Shown: piece after piece, positions 1 to 11,798 of the stretch | Numbering within the stretch: the first letter of the stretch is position 1 | How the letters are laid out: every line of letters begins with the position of its first letter | From: Paragordius varius | Taxonomy: Eukaryota; Nematomorpha | DNA length: 64,000 nt | Direction of reading: 5' to 3' | Assembly: GCA_964247055.1 (NCBI GenBank) | Contig: OZ176054.1 | Span: 13,144,001-13,208,000 of the forward strand | The notes under the pieces: generated by a model | What the model was told of the DNA's origin: nothing | The model's database searches: none | Seen by the model: the letters and a program-made list of their open reading frames with translations, nothing else | Translations under genes and position numbers: made by a program

Positions 1-3000
1 ATTCCCAAAACTGTGTTTTAAAAAACGGAGTAGGTAATATCGTGTCTGAGCATGATTTGAATCAAATCCCCCTGCCTTGTGAAAACGCTAACGAAAATAG
101 CAAAAACGAATTGAAAGATACTCATCAACAGTTTTCACCCATAAAAATTGTGATTAAAAAAGTAAAAGACCCTTTAATTTCTAATGCCAACAATAGCAAT
201 ACCTTACATAAAATTGTTGCAATCACATCGAATGATCTGCCTTCACAAAACAAAAATGTTAATAAAATTCCTAACAATTATGGACCCGAAATTAACAACA
301 TTGAAAATACTTCTAAACAATCATCCTTTAAAAACAAATTTATCAATTTGGTGAAGAGTAAAAATCATACCATACATAAAACAAAAACTAACGAATTCTC
401 ATTTGCTGATAAAAAATTGGCCTCTAATGAAAACATTTTTACCAATTTCAATGAATCCAGTAAGGAAAATAAAATACCGCCTAAAAATAAACTTGATTGC
501 ACGGATTCGAAATTAAATTTGTCTAGTTCGATCGCATATGTTAATAATACCCCAATGACAAATGGTTCAACGAATTTATTTCAATCTTTTAATGTTGTCT
601 CACCACACAAAAAACGTAAAAATGGACAGGAAACAGAATTAAATACTATAGAAACAACAAAACATGACAATATTAATTTGTCTCAAAATGAGTTCAATAA
701 TAGGAAATCCTTGGAAAAACTTAATAAAAAGAAAAAGAAACATAAAAAATTGAAAATGGTGGCAGAAAATAATGCAAGTAAGCTTGACAACACGCCTTCG
801 CCGATCGCCATCGCAAATACTGCCTCTAAGAGTATAAATATGCCAGAAAACTCATTGGGTTTAAATACAGGTTTAGTTTAATATATTTTATCCTGAAATT
901 TCAATTTTTGAAACTGTTATTAGTGTTTTTAAAAACGGCTCTCTTTATTATCTCGGGACTCTGATATACTTAAGAAATCCTGTGAAAGTTGTTTCTTAAC
1001 GTTTATTTTTACTTAAAAGTTAATAAATCAATATTGTAATTTTATTTAATTGACTAGCGTGAATCTCGTGCTGCTACGCAGCCCGAGGAAGTCCTTCGGA
1101 CTTCTGGGGAGGGGGGGAGGGGTTCGAAGTTTGGATTTGATTGGGTCTACCGGTTTTCCTGTACCAGATCACAAAGCCAGCATTTTCCATTTTTATAAAT
1201 ATATAGATGAGGATAAATAATGTATTAATATCCATATATCTTTTAACATGCTATGCATATGATAGATACTCCTTACTCAGCATCTATCATCAAAGAAACG
1301 CTTGACTAAAATTTTTGCCTTTTAACAGGCAATACGAAAAATCTTTCTCGAATTTTTACAGTCTCATACCGTGGACAAAAAAATACAATAAAAAAATATT
1401 TTTGTGGACTTTGTTTTTTTTGAAAAAAATGGCATTTTACGGGGGGAGCGGGTAAAAAGAGGGCCTAAATCAAAAAAGTGACTCGACCATGTTCAGCGCG
1501 ATCAAAAATAAGTAAACAAAATTCATATTTGAAATTGAATGGTCCAACACGTTCTCCAAAAAATTGACTTAACCCATTTTTCACACGGGGTGGGCCCGAA
1601 CTGGGGACCTAATTCCAAAAAAGGGCGAAGCTATTGTCGGGGCATTCATTAATGATTATATTTTTTCGATATTTGGATTTGATTGGGATCACCGGTTTTC
1701 CGGAAACAGTTCACAAAGTTATATGAAAAATCAGTTTTTAGCGGGTAGCTCCTTACCCAGTAGCTATCATCAAATAAACGGTGGACTAAAATTTTTGCCT
1801 TTTAACAGGGAATACGTGGAATCTTTATTGAATTTTTACGGTCTCATACCTAGGGCGAAAAATCGATTTAGAAAATTATTTTTGTGGACTTTGTTTTTTG
1901 AAAAAAATGGCATTTTACGGGGGGAGCGGGTAAAAAGAGGGCCTAAATCAAAAAAGTGACTCGACTATGTTCGGCGCAATCGAAAATAAGTAAACAAAAA
2001 CTATATTTGAAATTGAATGGTCCAACACGTTCTCCGGAAAATTGTCTCAAAAACACGATTTTGTGGACTTCTGTTTTCAAAAAAAACCCGTTTTTCATAC
2101 GGGGTGGGCCCGAACTGGGGGCCTATTTCAAAAAAAGGGCGAAGCTATTGTCGGGACATTTATTAATGATTATATTTTTTCGATATTTGGATTTGATTGG
2201 GTCTACCGGTTTTCCTGTACCAGATCACAAAGCCAGCATTTTCCATTTTTATAAATATATAGATTATATATGTTAAGCCATTTTTTACGTCTTTTGTGAA
2301 AAAAAGTTTTTTTACACTTTTTGAGGAATTATACTATTGTTTTCATAAAATTAATTGTTTGATCTACCAAATAACTTTTTTTCACTAAATTTTTTTTTTC
2401 AAAAAGGATTATATCTTATGTTGTGAATCATTTATGCCTAGATATCTATTGTAATATAAATTTTATTATATTAGATGAAAATGATAAAAGTAAATCACAG
2501 TTTGCCAATTATACCGATAAAACCAATAATTTAAAGCCGACTCCAGACTTTGACAACAATCCTAAAGAAAAAAGGAGTTTTACACAAAATTCATCAAAAA
2601 CTTCTAACATACCCAATAAAACATCCGCTCCTACCTCATTCAAGGAAGAAATGACCAAAATTTTACAAAGCCAAGGTAAGCTAAAAATCAGATAAATTTG
2701 TCAATTAATATAAGATTTTTAGTTTTTTCTATAGATTTTCATATATATGTAACGGAGGAGTCTCAAATGCATGTATTATGACCGTTTCTATGACTGTTTT
2801 TTACCAAAAAAAATAAAAAATACATAAGTTTAACGTGATATAAAATAAATTATGTATACAAAAAATCCAAATATACTCATTAAACTCCACATTATCTTAT
2901 ATCTAGACAAGATTTTTTAACTAAGGTTGTTAATGGAAACCATCAAAAATAAAAATAAAAAAAGCTTTTAAGTATCAATTAAATATCATTATAATTATCA

Positions 3001-3467
3001 AATTTTTGTGTTGTGTTAATCAATGTATTTGAACAAAACTCATTCGTTAATTTTGTTACGGTGCAAAAACTACTCTACTCATATAAAGTTTTAGGGAAGT
3101 TGTTTTCTAACAGTATTCTATTTTTTTATATTTTACTTATTTAGCCCTTTCATGGGAGTCATCGACAGAAACCCCTTCTGCTACAATTAAACAAGATTTA
3201 GTTTCAAATGCTATTACTACAACATCAACTGCATCATCAAATAATTTTAAGCAATCCTCAGAGAACCCAAAAAATAGCTTTTTTAACTCTAAAAAAGGCT
3301 GTAATGATCCATATATTCGAAAGCAAAATAGTTTCTCTGGACCTTTTCCAATGTTAACTTATCAAAGAAACAAGGATGACAAAAAGCGACATAAAAATAG
3401 TCAACAAAATTATGCGTCAAACTCTACTGTCGTTGTTAATCCTTTTGTAAAATATGTGACAAAATAA
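1..3467 (+). CDS. 3' part of an unrecognised Lys/Asn/Ser-rich protein gene (5' end outside window)
   Basis: Three exons join in one frame: before base 1 to 870, 2475-2675 and 3145-3467 (TAA at 3465-3467). Both introns are phase 1 with GT-AG ends. The frame is open back to the window start, so the GTG at 42 is not a start and the gene begins upstream. About 460 residues are visible. They are polar and low complexity, rich in Asn, Ser and Lys, with a basic cluster KKKKKHKKLK at the end of the first exon that could be a nuclear localisation signal, and a hydrophobic KIVIKKVKDPL segment near the left edge. The last exon contains WESSTETPSAT and ends VNPFVKYVTK. I recognise no domain. The first intron holds a satellite-like repeat insertion. 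Codon composition and the phase match between exons support a real gene; function unknown. Confidence 0.6.
1060..2270 (+). repeat. Satellite-like family S1, about 2 tandem units
   Basis: A motif containing GATTGGGTCTACCGGTTTTC recurs at about 1135, 1680 (diverged) and 2195, giving units of roughly 515-545 bp. Unit bodies share a G-rich stretch (ACGGGGGGAGCGGG) at about 1438 and 1917, and the segment CAGTTTTTAGCGGGTAGCTC occurs near 1731. The array lies inside an intron of the left-hand gene. Open frames at 1723-2276 are repeat sequence, not genes. A diverged reverse-oriented array of the same family is at 50025-51440. Confidence 0.65.
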
Positions 3468-4052
3468 GCATAATAATATTACATTTAATATGGGATGAAA
3501 AGTTTACCGTTTTTGCATTTATATAGGTTATGTTGCGGAACAAAAAAAACTTTTATTATAATGTAATATCTTCGTTTATTTGGCGTGCTATAAAATTTAT
3601 TTTGTTTTGTTCATGTGCCATGTTCTTTTGGAAACCTTTTGATAATTTTACAAAATCATTGAAATATGTGCTGATTATACCCAATAATATTAATCATATC
3701 TATATTGTGTATGTATGAATATTATTCTATATGTTGTATATAAATTAACCACCATTTATCTCTTTACTCTATTGTTTAATGCATTTTTTATTGAGATTAT
3801 ACGGTAATTTAGCCTACTTTTTGGATGCAAATTAAGAAGCATGTGTTGGTAGTAAATTAATCTAATGAGCTTATATATTTTCGGATAAAACATTTGATAT
3901 CTAAAATTAACCTTATCATTATAAAGAGAAAACGGATTATCTCATCATGGTTTATTTAAAAAAATATTAAATTATATGATTTAAAGGCATAACAAAGATA
4001 TGGCCTCCGAAAGTCCCACTTTTTTGGTTTTTTTAATGAGCTAGTTATATTA

Positions 4053-4447
4053 TACCATTTACAGTTCAAATTCACCCTTGAACAATTCAAATTCACCTTC
4101 GAACAATTCAAATTCACCCTTGAACAATTCAAATTCACCCTCAAACAATTCAAATTCACCCTAAAAATAAATTATGTGTTTTCGAACTAATATAACTCAT
4201 ATTAATTTAAAATATATCTTTATGGCATAATTAATTATTTTTTTCAGTATTATTTTAATTTAAAACAAAATTTTATTTTTTAAAAATATATTAAAATATA
4301 GCAAATTTTTAATCTTAAAAAACATGTTATTTATTTGAGGGTGAATTTGAATTGTTTGAGGGTGAATTTGAATTGTTCAAGGGTGAATTTGAATTGTTTA
4401 AGGGTGAATTTGAATTGTGTAAGGGTGAATTTGAACTGTAAATGGTA
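4053..4447. mobile_element. Foldback-like element, copy A
   Basis: The ends are inverted: TACCATTTACAGTTCAAATT on the left and its reverse complement on the right, flanked by TA. Directly inside each end are about five tandem copies of a 21-bp unit (AGGGTGAATTTGAATTGTTCA), in inverted orientation at the two ends. The core is about 170 bp of AT-rich sequence with no coding capacity. Tandem iterons inside inverted ends resemble foldback-type elements, but no superfamily can be assigned without a transposase. Confidence 0.7.
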
Positions 4448-4789
4448 TAAAAGAAACGCAAAAATTCCGATATTTTGAAATTTTCTCTATGCTAGATTAT
4501 GGCATCCAAAAAACTTTTTTCTGAAAATATGCACACCTTGTTCAAAATTTAATATTTACAAAACTGTTGACGGAAACTGAAAATAACATTTTGAGATTTT
4601 ATAAAAACACTTTTCCATATAATTTGATGATGTTATTTCCATCACCTCAGAATTTTGATTAAAATAGTTTGTCCTTAAATATATTTTTCTATAATATTCA
4701 CCCAAATTTAAAAGTACTCGAACGTTTATTTCATTCTGAGGTAATAGATTAACATCAATAAGTATATAAAAGTAGCGTTTAAATAAAAT

Positions 4790-5245
4790 ATTAAAGTGTT
4801 TTACATCGTTTCCGTCATGCTTCAAAACACCATAAAACTCGCTTCACCCAAATTTGCATAATAATCAAATCCTTTTTTTCAGAAAATTTTTTTGATGTCA
4901 AAATTACCATATATTGCGACACTAATCTCGGCCCTTTCGCCTTTATTCAGAGATAACTTGCTCATTTTTGACGGGTTCAAAATATAATTTCGGAGCCCAA
5001 ATAAACTACTATATAATATTTTTTATATGGTTTATGGTGTATTTTTGTAATATTGGAATGAAGAATTTAACTTTGATCAAAAAAATGTACGCTTTTGCCA
5101 TTCTCTTATATGGAGCAGTTACCATAAAAGTGTGAATAACTTTGTTAAATCTCCTCTCGTAAAGACCAAAATCACCATGATAATCCTGATTCATTTTCCT
5201 ATCAGAATATATATGATTTTTTGTGGACACTGTATAATTATTTGG
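4790..5245 (+). repeat. Diverged fragment related to the hAT-type element at 51640-52877
   Basis: Segments such as GGAGCAGTTACCATAAAAGT (about 5112) and the following CACCATGATAATCCTGA match the 3' half of the element at 51640-52877, where the same order of motifs is found near 52675-52760. No ends or target duplication can be recognised here, so it is an old truncated copy. Confidence 0.45.
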
Positions 5246-5775
5246 ATACGTATAATAGAAAAAATGGTAACAAAGGTACGTTATCATTTAACGCAATAAA
5301 CACTAAATTTGATTAATGTCGAATTTTAGAAAATAGTCGCGACGATAGTTCGAATCATGACAAAAATTTATTTTTTTGCCTCTCTTATATGTGCAATTAT
5401 AAATTCTGCATAAATTAGCATAATGGTGTTGTTTACCAAAATTTAAGATACATTTTTCCTGAATGAGTAGGTCATTAACCAAAAATCTAAAACACTTCTA
5501 TAATCTATACATAAAATTAGGATGTTTTTTAACAATAAGCAAAATTTTTTGTGGGTTTTTACGATTCATGCACATCAAAATATTAAATCATAATTAATAA
5601 GAAAAAACTTATACTGAAAAATTATCATTTTTTCGAATATTTTAAGTGCAAGGTGTGTTTGTTTACATTAATTTGACTGAACTACAATTGACGTCAAAGT
5701 GTGAAACAATAATATTTGTCTGAAATCTTGAAAAACAATAACATATTTCTGTCACCATCCATACATCCAAAATCC

Positions 5776-5783
5776 TATATAAG
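5776..5783 (+). promoter_or_regulatory. TATA box of the small secreted-peptide gene
   Basis: TATATAAG lies 88 bases upstream of the ATG at 5872 and is followed about 10 bases later by CTCACTCACT, a plausible initiator region. In this AT-rich sequence a TATA string alone is weak evidence; spacing to a well-formed signal-peptide ORF makes it credible. Confidence 0.4.
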
Positions 5784-5871
5784 CTCACTCACTAAAAGGG
5801 TTTAAAATTTATTACATTTGTTTTGCTTGTTTTAATTTTTTTTCAAAAAATCATTCCTTAATTCTGAAACC

Positions 5872-5991
5872 ATGAATGTAAAATTCTTTTTTTGGTGCTT
5901 GGTTTTGCTTACAATTTTAGCGTTGGGCAAGAGTAAGATTTTACTGTTACCACAGACAGAAGATGAAAGTACCACTACGCCTGCTTCTTAA
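5872..5991 (+). CDS. Putative 39-aa peptide with signal sequence
   Basis: An ATG at 5872 opens a 39-codon frame ending in TAA. Residues 1-19 (MNVKFFFWCLVLLTILALG) form a textbook signal peptide: one Lys, a long hydrophobic core and a small residue at the end. The rest is a short tail with acidic and Ser/Thr/Pro-rich residues (TEDESTTTPAS). A TATA box is upstream and an AATAAA is at 6147-6152. A GTAAGA at 5933 is a good splice donor in phase 1; with CAG at 5953-5955 it would define a 23-nt intron, but splicing gives an early stop, while use of a distant acceptor could mean that this is only the signal-peptide exon of a longer gene. The unspliced reading is my first choice. No family recognised. 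Confidence 0.4.
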   Translation: MNVKFFFWCLVLLTILALGKSKILLLPQTEDESTTTPAS

Positions 5992-6635
5992 AGGGTCAAA
6001 ACACTTTAGTTTCCATCATTGCTTTTATACATTTTATAATCAAAAGTTTTTATAATGCATTTCTTTTGATTAACTTTAAAAGGATTATAATTTTTATAAT
6101 CAAAATAATTTTGTGATGCATTTTAGTTTTGATTTACTGTAACAGGAATAAATTTTTTTACTATATTTTATATACGAGTTTGCACATTTTTTCTAACAAA
6201 AATTATATCGTACTTCCCTTTAAAGGTTAAAACATTGATGCAAATACTTCAGAACTCTGAAATTGACAGAAATTATTATATATCATACTGTTAAGTGAAT
6301 ACATCATTGACGCTGTTTTTATGTGGATTTTACTCCCTGTACTCAAATTTTAATGATAATTTCTATATGGTATTTTGTTTTGATTTTGGCATCTTTAGAA
6401 TATGTATTATCTGAGTATGTTATTTTCAGTTTGCTAAATTAAATATTAGGATTTATTAATCTTATATCATGAGGTAAATAAATGTTGATCTAAATCTATG
6501 TTTTATGTGTATTATAAAATATTTTTTATACCACTTTTCTTTCTGTATATTTGGAGATTTTTTATCCATATATTTTTTAAGCAAGTTATATTTATTTTCC
6601 AAAGACGGTCTTCCAAACATACATAAAAATATACA
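5992..6635. other. Downstream region of the small peptide gene
   Basis: AT-rich sequence with a possible polyadenylation signal AATAAA at 6147-6152. I see no further gene up to the hAT target duplication at 6636. Confidence 0.4.
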
Positions 6636-6711
6636 GTTTAGAGCAGTGATACTCAAACCGCGGCCCGCGGGCCGCATGCGGCCCTAGGAGGGCTTTAAAA
6701 TTGCCCTATGA

Positions 6712-8061
6712 CCATAATGTAAAGTGACCAGATAGGCTGTTTTTCGCAGTACAGTACTGGATTTTCAGAAAAAAACTGCAACTGTACTGCGCTCACTTTT
6801 GTACTGCTTTTAAAAATTTAAAAAAAAATAATTACTTATGATACCTTTTTTCAAAAAAAATTTATAATTAGTACCCTCCGTAAAAATAAACCCATAATTT
6901 GTAAACATATTGTTCATTTTGCGGTAAAAACTAAGATTGGCCTATTTTTAATTGGTTAATATTTTGTTTTTTGCTCAATTTATAAATAAAATTGGATTTT
7001 AAATCGGCCAAACCTTATAATTGCAGCCTTTCGTACATTGGCGAAACGGACTCCACCGTAAGATTCAGGCTAATGGCTCTTTCACTCAGAGGCTTCCGCA
7101 AATAAAGTTGTCTCAAAATTTAAAATTATCAAAATTAATTTATGATATTTTAATAAATGTTTGATCAAGTTAGAGCCATTTTTTGATAAATTATCAAACG
7201 GAAAATTATATAGAAAATTGTTATCTCCGTAAGTATTAATTAAAATTTATTATTATGGTATATAATTTCAAAATAACATTTTTTTCGTAATTAAGAGAGT
7301 TACGTTTTCTATTCTCATTAGATGTAAGGTATGGTACATAATTTTTTCCTAAACTTTATATTTATTAGTTTTCTTAATTTTTGCAACAAATTTGAGATAT
7401 TTTGTTGAATACTTCTAACAATTTGAAGCATGATGGACATGATTCACTTTAAGATATAATAAAACCCTTTTTCTAAATAATTCGATGTTGAACATAGAGT
7501 TTTAATTTAAAAGTTTTTTTGTTTGCAATGGTGAATTTTCGTAAAAAAATGCCATTTTTATTTAAGCTAAATTTGAAAACGAACGAATATTTTAATTAAA
7601 ATTTTGATTGAGAAATTAGCATTATCGAATTACATAAAAATGTTAGAACAACCGTTTATATCGTTTCCATCATGCTGAAATTAGTATGAAATATGGTTCA
7701 ACAAAATTTGCTAAAAATCAAATTTTTGAAAGTATGCATTTTTTAAAAAATATATTTAGTTGATATCAAAATTTAGCATATAATTAAAACTATTGCATAA
7801 TCTCGGAATTTTTGCGATTATTTTAAGAGAGCAGTAGTTTTAAGAGAGCCAAAAAAATTGGGACTTTCAGACACATTTAAAAACTAAAACCAAAAGCACC
7901 ATGATAATCACGATATTTTCCTATCAGAGTATATATATTTCATCTGAAAATTTTTTTGTTGAAACTATGTTATACCACACCTATGGTGTAGAAACAGGCA
8001 AAGTGTGTTTTAATTTTGTACTGCGTTTAAGTTTAAAATATCTGGTCACATTACCATAATG
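6712..8061 (+). mobile_element. Non-autonomous hAT-type element, copy 1, nested in the hAT transposon
   Basis: The element runs 6720-8053 (1334 bp). Its ends are TAAAGTGACCAGATA and the inverse of TAATGTGACCAGATA, with the 8-bp duplication CCATAATG at 6712-6719 and 8054-8061. The left subterminal part (CAGTACAGTACTGG followed by AAAAAACTGC) is shared with copy 2 at 51640-52877. No coding capacity. TIR sequence and 8-bp duplication fit hAT. The nesting shows it is younger than the surrounding element. Confidence 0.85.
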
Positions 8062-8387
8062 ATACTTAAATTATTTTTTTATTGATGAATTTTTATCTTT
8101 AGATCTATTTCGTAATTTCTATTTTTTAACCAATTTGGTAGAAAAATTTCCCTACATAAAGTGATTTCAAATTTTGGCAGACCTTGTTGTTTCTGTATTC
8201 TATTTTTTTCTATTTTGAAATTTTTATTGGATTCCTTTATTTAAGCAAGCTTTTCACCCAAACTTGCATATACATATTCTTTTCATTGCTATCCTGCATC
8301 ATTTTTTATAACTCCCATAAAATATTTTTTAAATCAACATCATTAAATTTTTACCTATTTTTTATAGCATGATTCAAATTATATTCC

Positions 8388-9590
8388 ATGACATCTATTG
8401 TTAAAAAACGTAAATTATCCGATAAAAATCGCTCTTTAAAAAGGAATGGGAAGAAAAATTCTTTGTTTCTCCCAGGAAAAGCTGTAACAGCTTCATATGA
8501 AATTTGTTATATTTTAGGAAAAAATATGAAGCCGTTTAATGATTCCCAATCAATAAAATAAAATGGTAGCACTTTTTTCGATAATAATGGTATATCTATG
8601 AACAAAATTGGTTTCGATCTGCACAGATGGCTGTCCCTCTATGAAACGAAGGATTTATCCCTCTTTTGAAAAACAAATATAATTTGAAAAATATTTACCC
8701 AACAGCAAAACTTGGTTTCGCGTGTAAAAGATGAATCACATAATTCAGTAATTAAAACGGTTGTGGATATAGTTAACCACATCCGAGAGAATTTAACAGC
8801 CGTAAATTCTAAACCTTCTGAATATTAGTTAAGTGAGTTTGATGATATTCTTTTATACACCGCTGTGAGATGGCTAAGCCTTAGCAAGTATTAAATAATG
8901 TTTTAAGACCTGAGATTGTATTATTTATAAAAGATAACAGAAAGTTTGACGAGGAAATTAATAGTGACCAATGGTAAGTTTTATTGCCTACCTTAGCGAT
9001 ATTTATTTATAGACTTAGTCTTAATACAAGTTTTTAAGGGAGCAAAATTATAACCCAATTTGGTAATCAAATTGCTTTGAAGAAAAATTAATAAGATATA
9101 AACAAGAATTTATAAATAAAACACTCCTATATTTTCCAACATCTAAAATAGACAATCATTTAGCATTTATATCTAATGAAATGAAATTCAGATTTGAAGA
9201 ACTAAGTAATATTAAAAATTGCTAAAATTTCGTGGAAAATCCATGGTATGGATATATCCAATATTAAGCAACTTGAGTATCCGGTTTTGATCAGGCGCAT
9301 ATCATTGAAGAATTCGTATTTAAAAATGATTCCGATTCGGATATATATAAGGAGAATCGAAGAGAAGAAAGATATGTATGGTTTTGGCAAGATGTGCCAA
9401 ATAAATATGAAAATATAAAATGTGCTAAGTTATCCTAACTGTTTTTTCTCAAGTTATCCGTGAGCCTATTCAAAAATGAGGTATCTCAAGAATAGATACA
9501 GAAATCGCTTAACCGATAATCATATGGATGACGTATTAAGATTGGCCTGTCATGAGGCGAAACCAAATTTGTCAAAAATTATTGGTTAAT
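8388..9590 (+). pseudogene. hAT transposase relic (ZBED/SCAND3/GTF2IRD2-like type)
   Basis: Pieces in several frames read as a hAT transposase in the right order: VTASYEICYILGKNMKPF (about 8490), a middle part with LLYTAVRWLSLSK (about 8853) matching the family's EVRWLS motif, and the C-terminal dimerisation region RNRLTDNHMDDVLRLA (about 9504-9552). Many stops and frameshifts are present, so it is dead. The family assignment rests on these recognised motifs. Confidence 0.75.
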
Positions 9591-9822
9591 ATCAAAATAA
9601 ATGTTGTTACCAAAATATTTAATTTTTTAAACTAAATGGTGCAAAACGAGTTTTTAGTTGGATTTACATGTGATCCGCAAAAAATTAATTGTGCTGATGT
9701 AGAGTATAAATATGTGCATATGGCAAATAGCTGTGGAATATTTGCCATTGGTTCATGGCCCTCGAAAAAATAATATATATTTGGCCCGTCCAATTTTTTT
9801 GGTGAGTACCACTGGTTTAGAG

Positions 9823-11798
9823 TCTTTTTTCCTTTTTTTATCAAAGGGTAAAAACCTCTAAATTGTATCCGGACATGTGAAAGCTTTTACACTCGCCTGC
9901 CCAGGGCTGACAGTGATGATGGAAAAAATGCTTAGTTTCGGGGTTCGAACTCAGGCACGCAGAGTTAGTGTCCGGCGCCCTACCTACTATACCCGTAAGT
10001 TCATTATTTTTTGAGAATACTTTAGTATGGGCGCATTTCTTTTTTTGGTTTGTTTAAACAGAGCACTCATTCTGCTTTACATAACGTATTGTTGATCATA
10101 TTGCATAATTGCAGGTAGGTAAAATATATAATTGCTTCAAAAGGGATATTACATTTAATTATTATCTAATTAGAATTGCCAAATATTTTAATAAAACCCC
10201 CAAGATCAGACCAATGGGGGTCACATATAGCCCTCCGAGTATTTACCTTAAGCTCCCGAAAAATTTGGATAATCATAATTTACAAGAGTTAGATAAAATC
10301 TTGGTAATCTAATATTCCCCATATTGTGTTTCCATACAGTCTTATTAGAATCTAACAAAATAGTTTTGAGTGGCAATATCTTAAATGCGGCCCGCGAAGC
10401 CATTTGTGTTGGATACCCCTTATTTACACAGTTAATCATAAATTTCATTCTTGTAGCTATTAACTATTGTCATAAAATTTTATTGAAAATATACATATTC
10501 TCATAACTGGTATTGAGTGATTGTAATAGTAAGTATTTCAAATACAGCTATTGTTCGGCAAAATAATAATCAGCATTCATTATAATTAGATCTGATCCAG
10601 ATTTTCTAAACCGATCAATGGGTTGTCTTTATATAGTGTCTGGACTATAGAAACCATTCGCATCTTTGGTCCTTTGACCAATTAAGTAAGTTAGTTAATA
10701 CATTTGTAGCGATGACATATTGGGGCAGCTTTATATCCCAAAACTTTATCTTGTAGGATAAACTATTGTTTTAAAAGCTAATATAGTTAAAATTTAATTT
10801 TAAATATTGTTCTTATATTAAAAAGGTAAAATTTTATAGTTTTGTGACCTCTAAAGGCTGAAACAGATCTTAACACGATTGAAAACGAACAGCTGATATT
10901 AAATTCAAAATATATCAAGTTTTGATTGGTGAAACGTAGCCTTAAAGCTATCTGAAATAGTTAAAATTTTCTAACCATAATATACATTTATTTGCCTGTT
11001 GATGGCGGCGAAAAAGTCTGAGATAAGGATGTTTTACAATTTTTTTTTCAAAAAATAATTTGTATCCGCCTAAAATGCTAAGCTATTTTTAAATTCGGCC
11101 TAATACCTTTAATATTTTTTAAGAAATCGCTAGCCCAAAAGGTTATGAAGTGCTAAGAAGATGACATTATTTGTAAATAATTAAAAACATTTGGTTAAAA
11201 ATGTATTCGAAATATATCAATAGATTATGTTTATAGGTAAATGTTTAAGATTCGCCTGAAAAGATTATGTTTAAGGAATATATGCAAATGGTATATACAC
11301 GTTACGTTTCTTGTACATTTTATAGCTAACGGGCCAAATGCTCTCCTAAAAGTACTTTTATGGTGCTGAATTTTCAATTTAATTATTTCTGTCACTTATC
11401 TGAAGCACTAATATCTGTGTGTCAATGCAATCGTCCGTATTATATGGGGTCAAGACAAGAAAAATATTTCTAAAAATGATTTGATGAGTGTTTCAATGAC
11501 AAGCCATTTTTATGGTACCCTGATAAATACTATTTTATAAAAAATACTTTGCTATTTTTACCGATATTAATTAATAATTAATTTATCGCATAAAGTTTAT
11601 TTAAATATTAGTAAGGCGACAAGATTTATTTTTATATCCATCTTTTTGAGTGAGAATCCTAATGATGTTTTACTCACAATAAACGTCGAATAAATTTTCG
11701 GTTATAAATATAAAATCATGAGACATAACAAAATTCGAACCATGCAATAATTTAAAAACGTTTATATTATAATATTTATTAAATAAGATTAATATATA
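9823..11798. other. Intergenic region between the hAT element and PHF5A
   Basis: Mostly featureless AT-rich DNA. At about 10384-10425 a GCGGCCCGCGAAGCC string followed by GTGTTGGATACCCC resembles the subterminal and terminal sequence of another hAT-type element; its partner end was not found. No gene recognised. Confidence 0.4.

Larger units (their letters stand above)
6636..9822 (+). mobile_element. Decayed hAT DNA transposon with 8-bp target duplications
   Basis: The element proper is 6644-9814. It starts CAGTGATACTC and ends GAGTACCACTG, imperfect inverted repeats typical of hAT elements, followed inside the left end by a GC-rich hairpin (CGGCCCGCGGGCCGCATGCG). It is flanked by an exact 8-bp duplication GTTTAGAG at 6636-6643 and 9815-9822, the hAT length. 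It contains a broken transposase (8388-9590). A second hAT-type element (6720-8053) has inserted 76 bp from the left end; without it the element would be about 1.8 kb. Confidence 0.9.

Noticed and set aside
1723-2276. Three overlapping plus-strand frames of 70-106 codons
   Set aside because: They lie wholly in the S1 satellite-like repeat, and the matching parts of the neighbouring unit are not open in the same way.
3530-3718. 62-codon hydrophobic plus-strand frame after the left-hand gene
   Set aside because: It follows the stop of the preceding gene, is T-rich, has no good splice or promoter context and is probably 3' UTR.
6656-6690. GC-rich palindrome as a CpG-island promoter or terminator
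   Set aside because: It is the subterminal hairpin of the hAT element, a common feature of that type.
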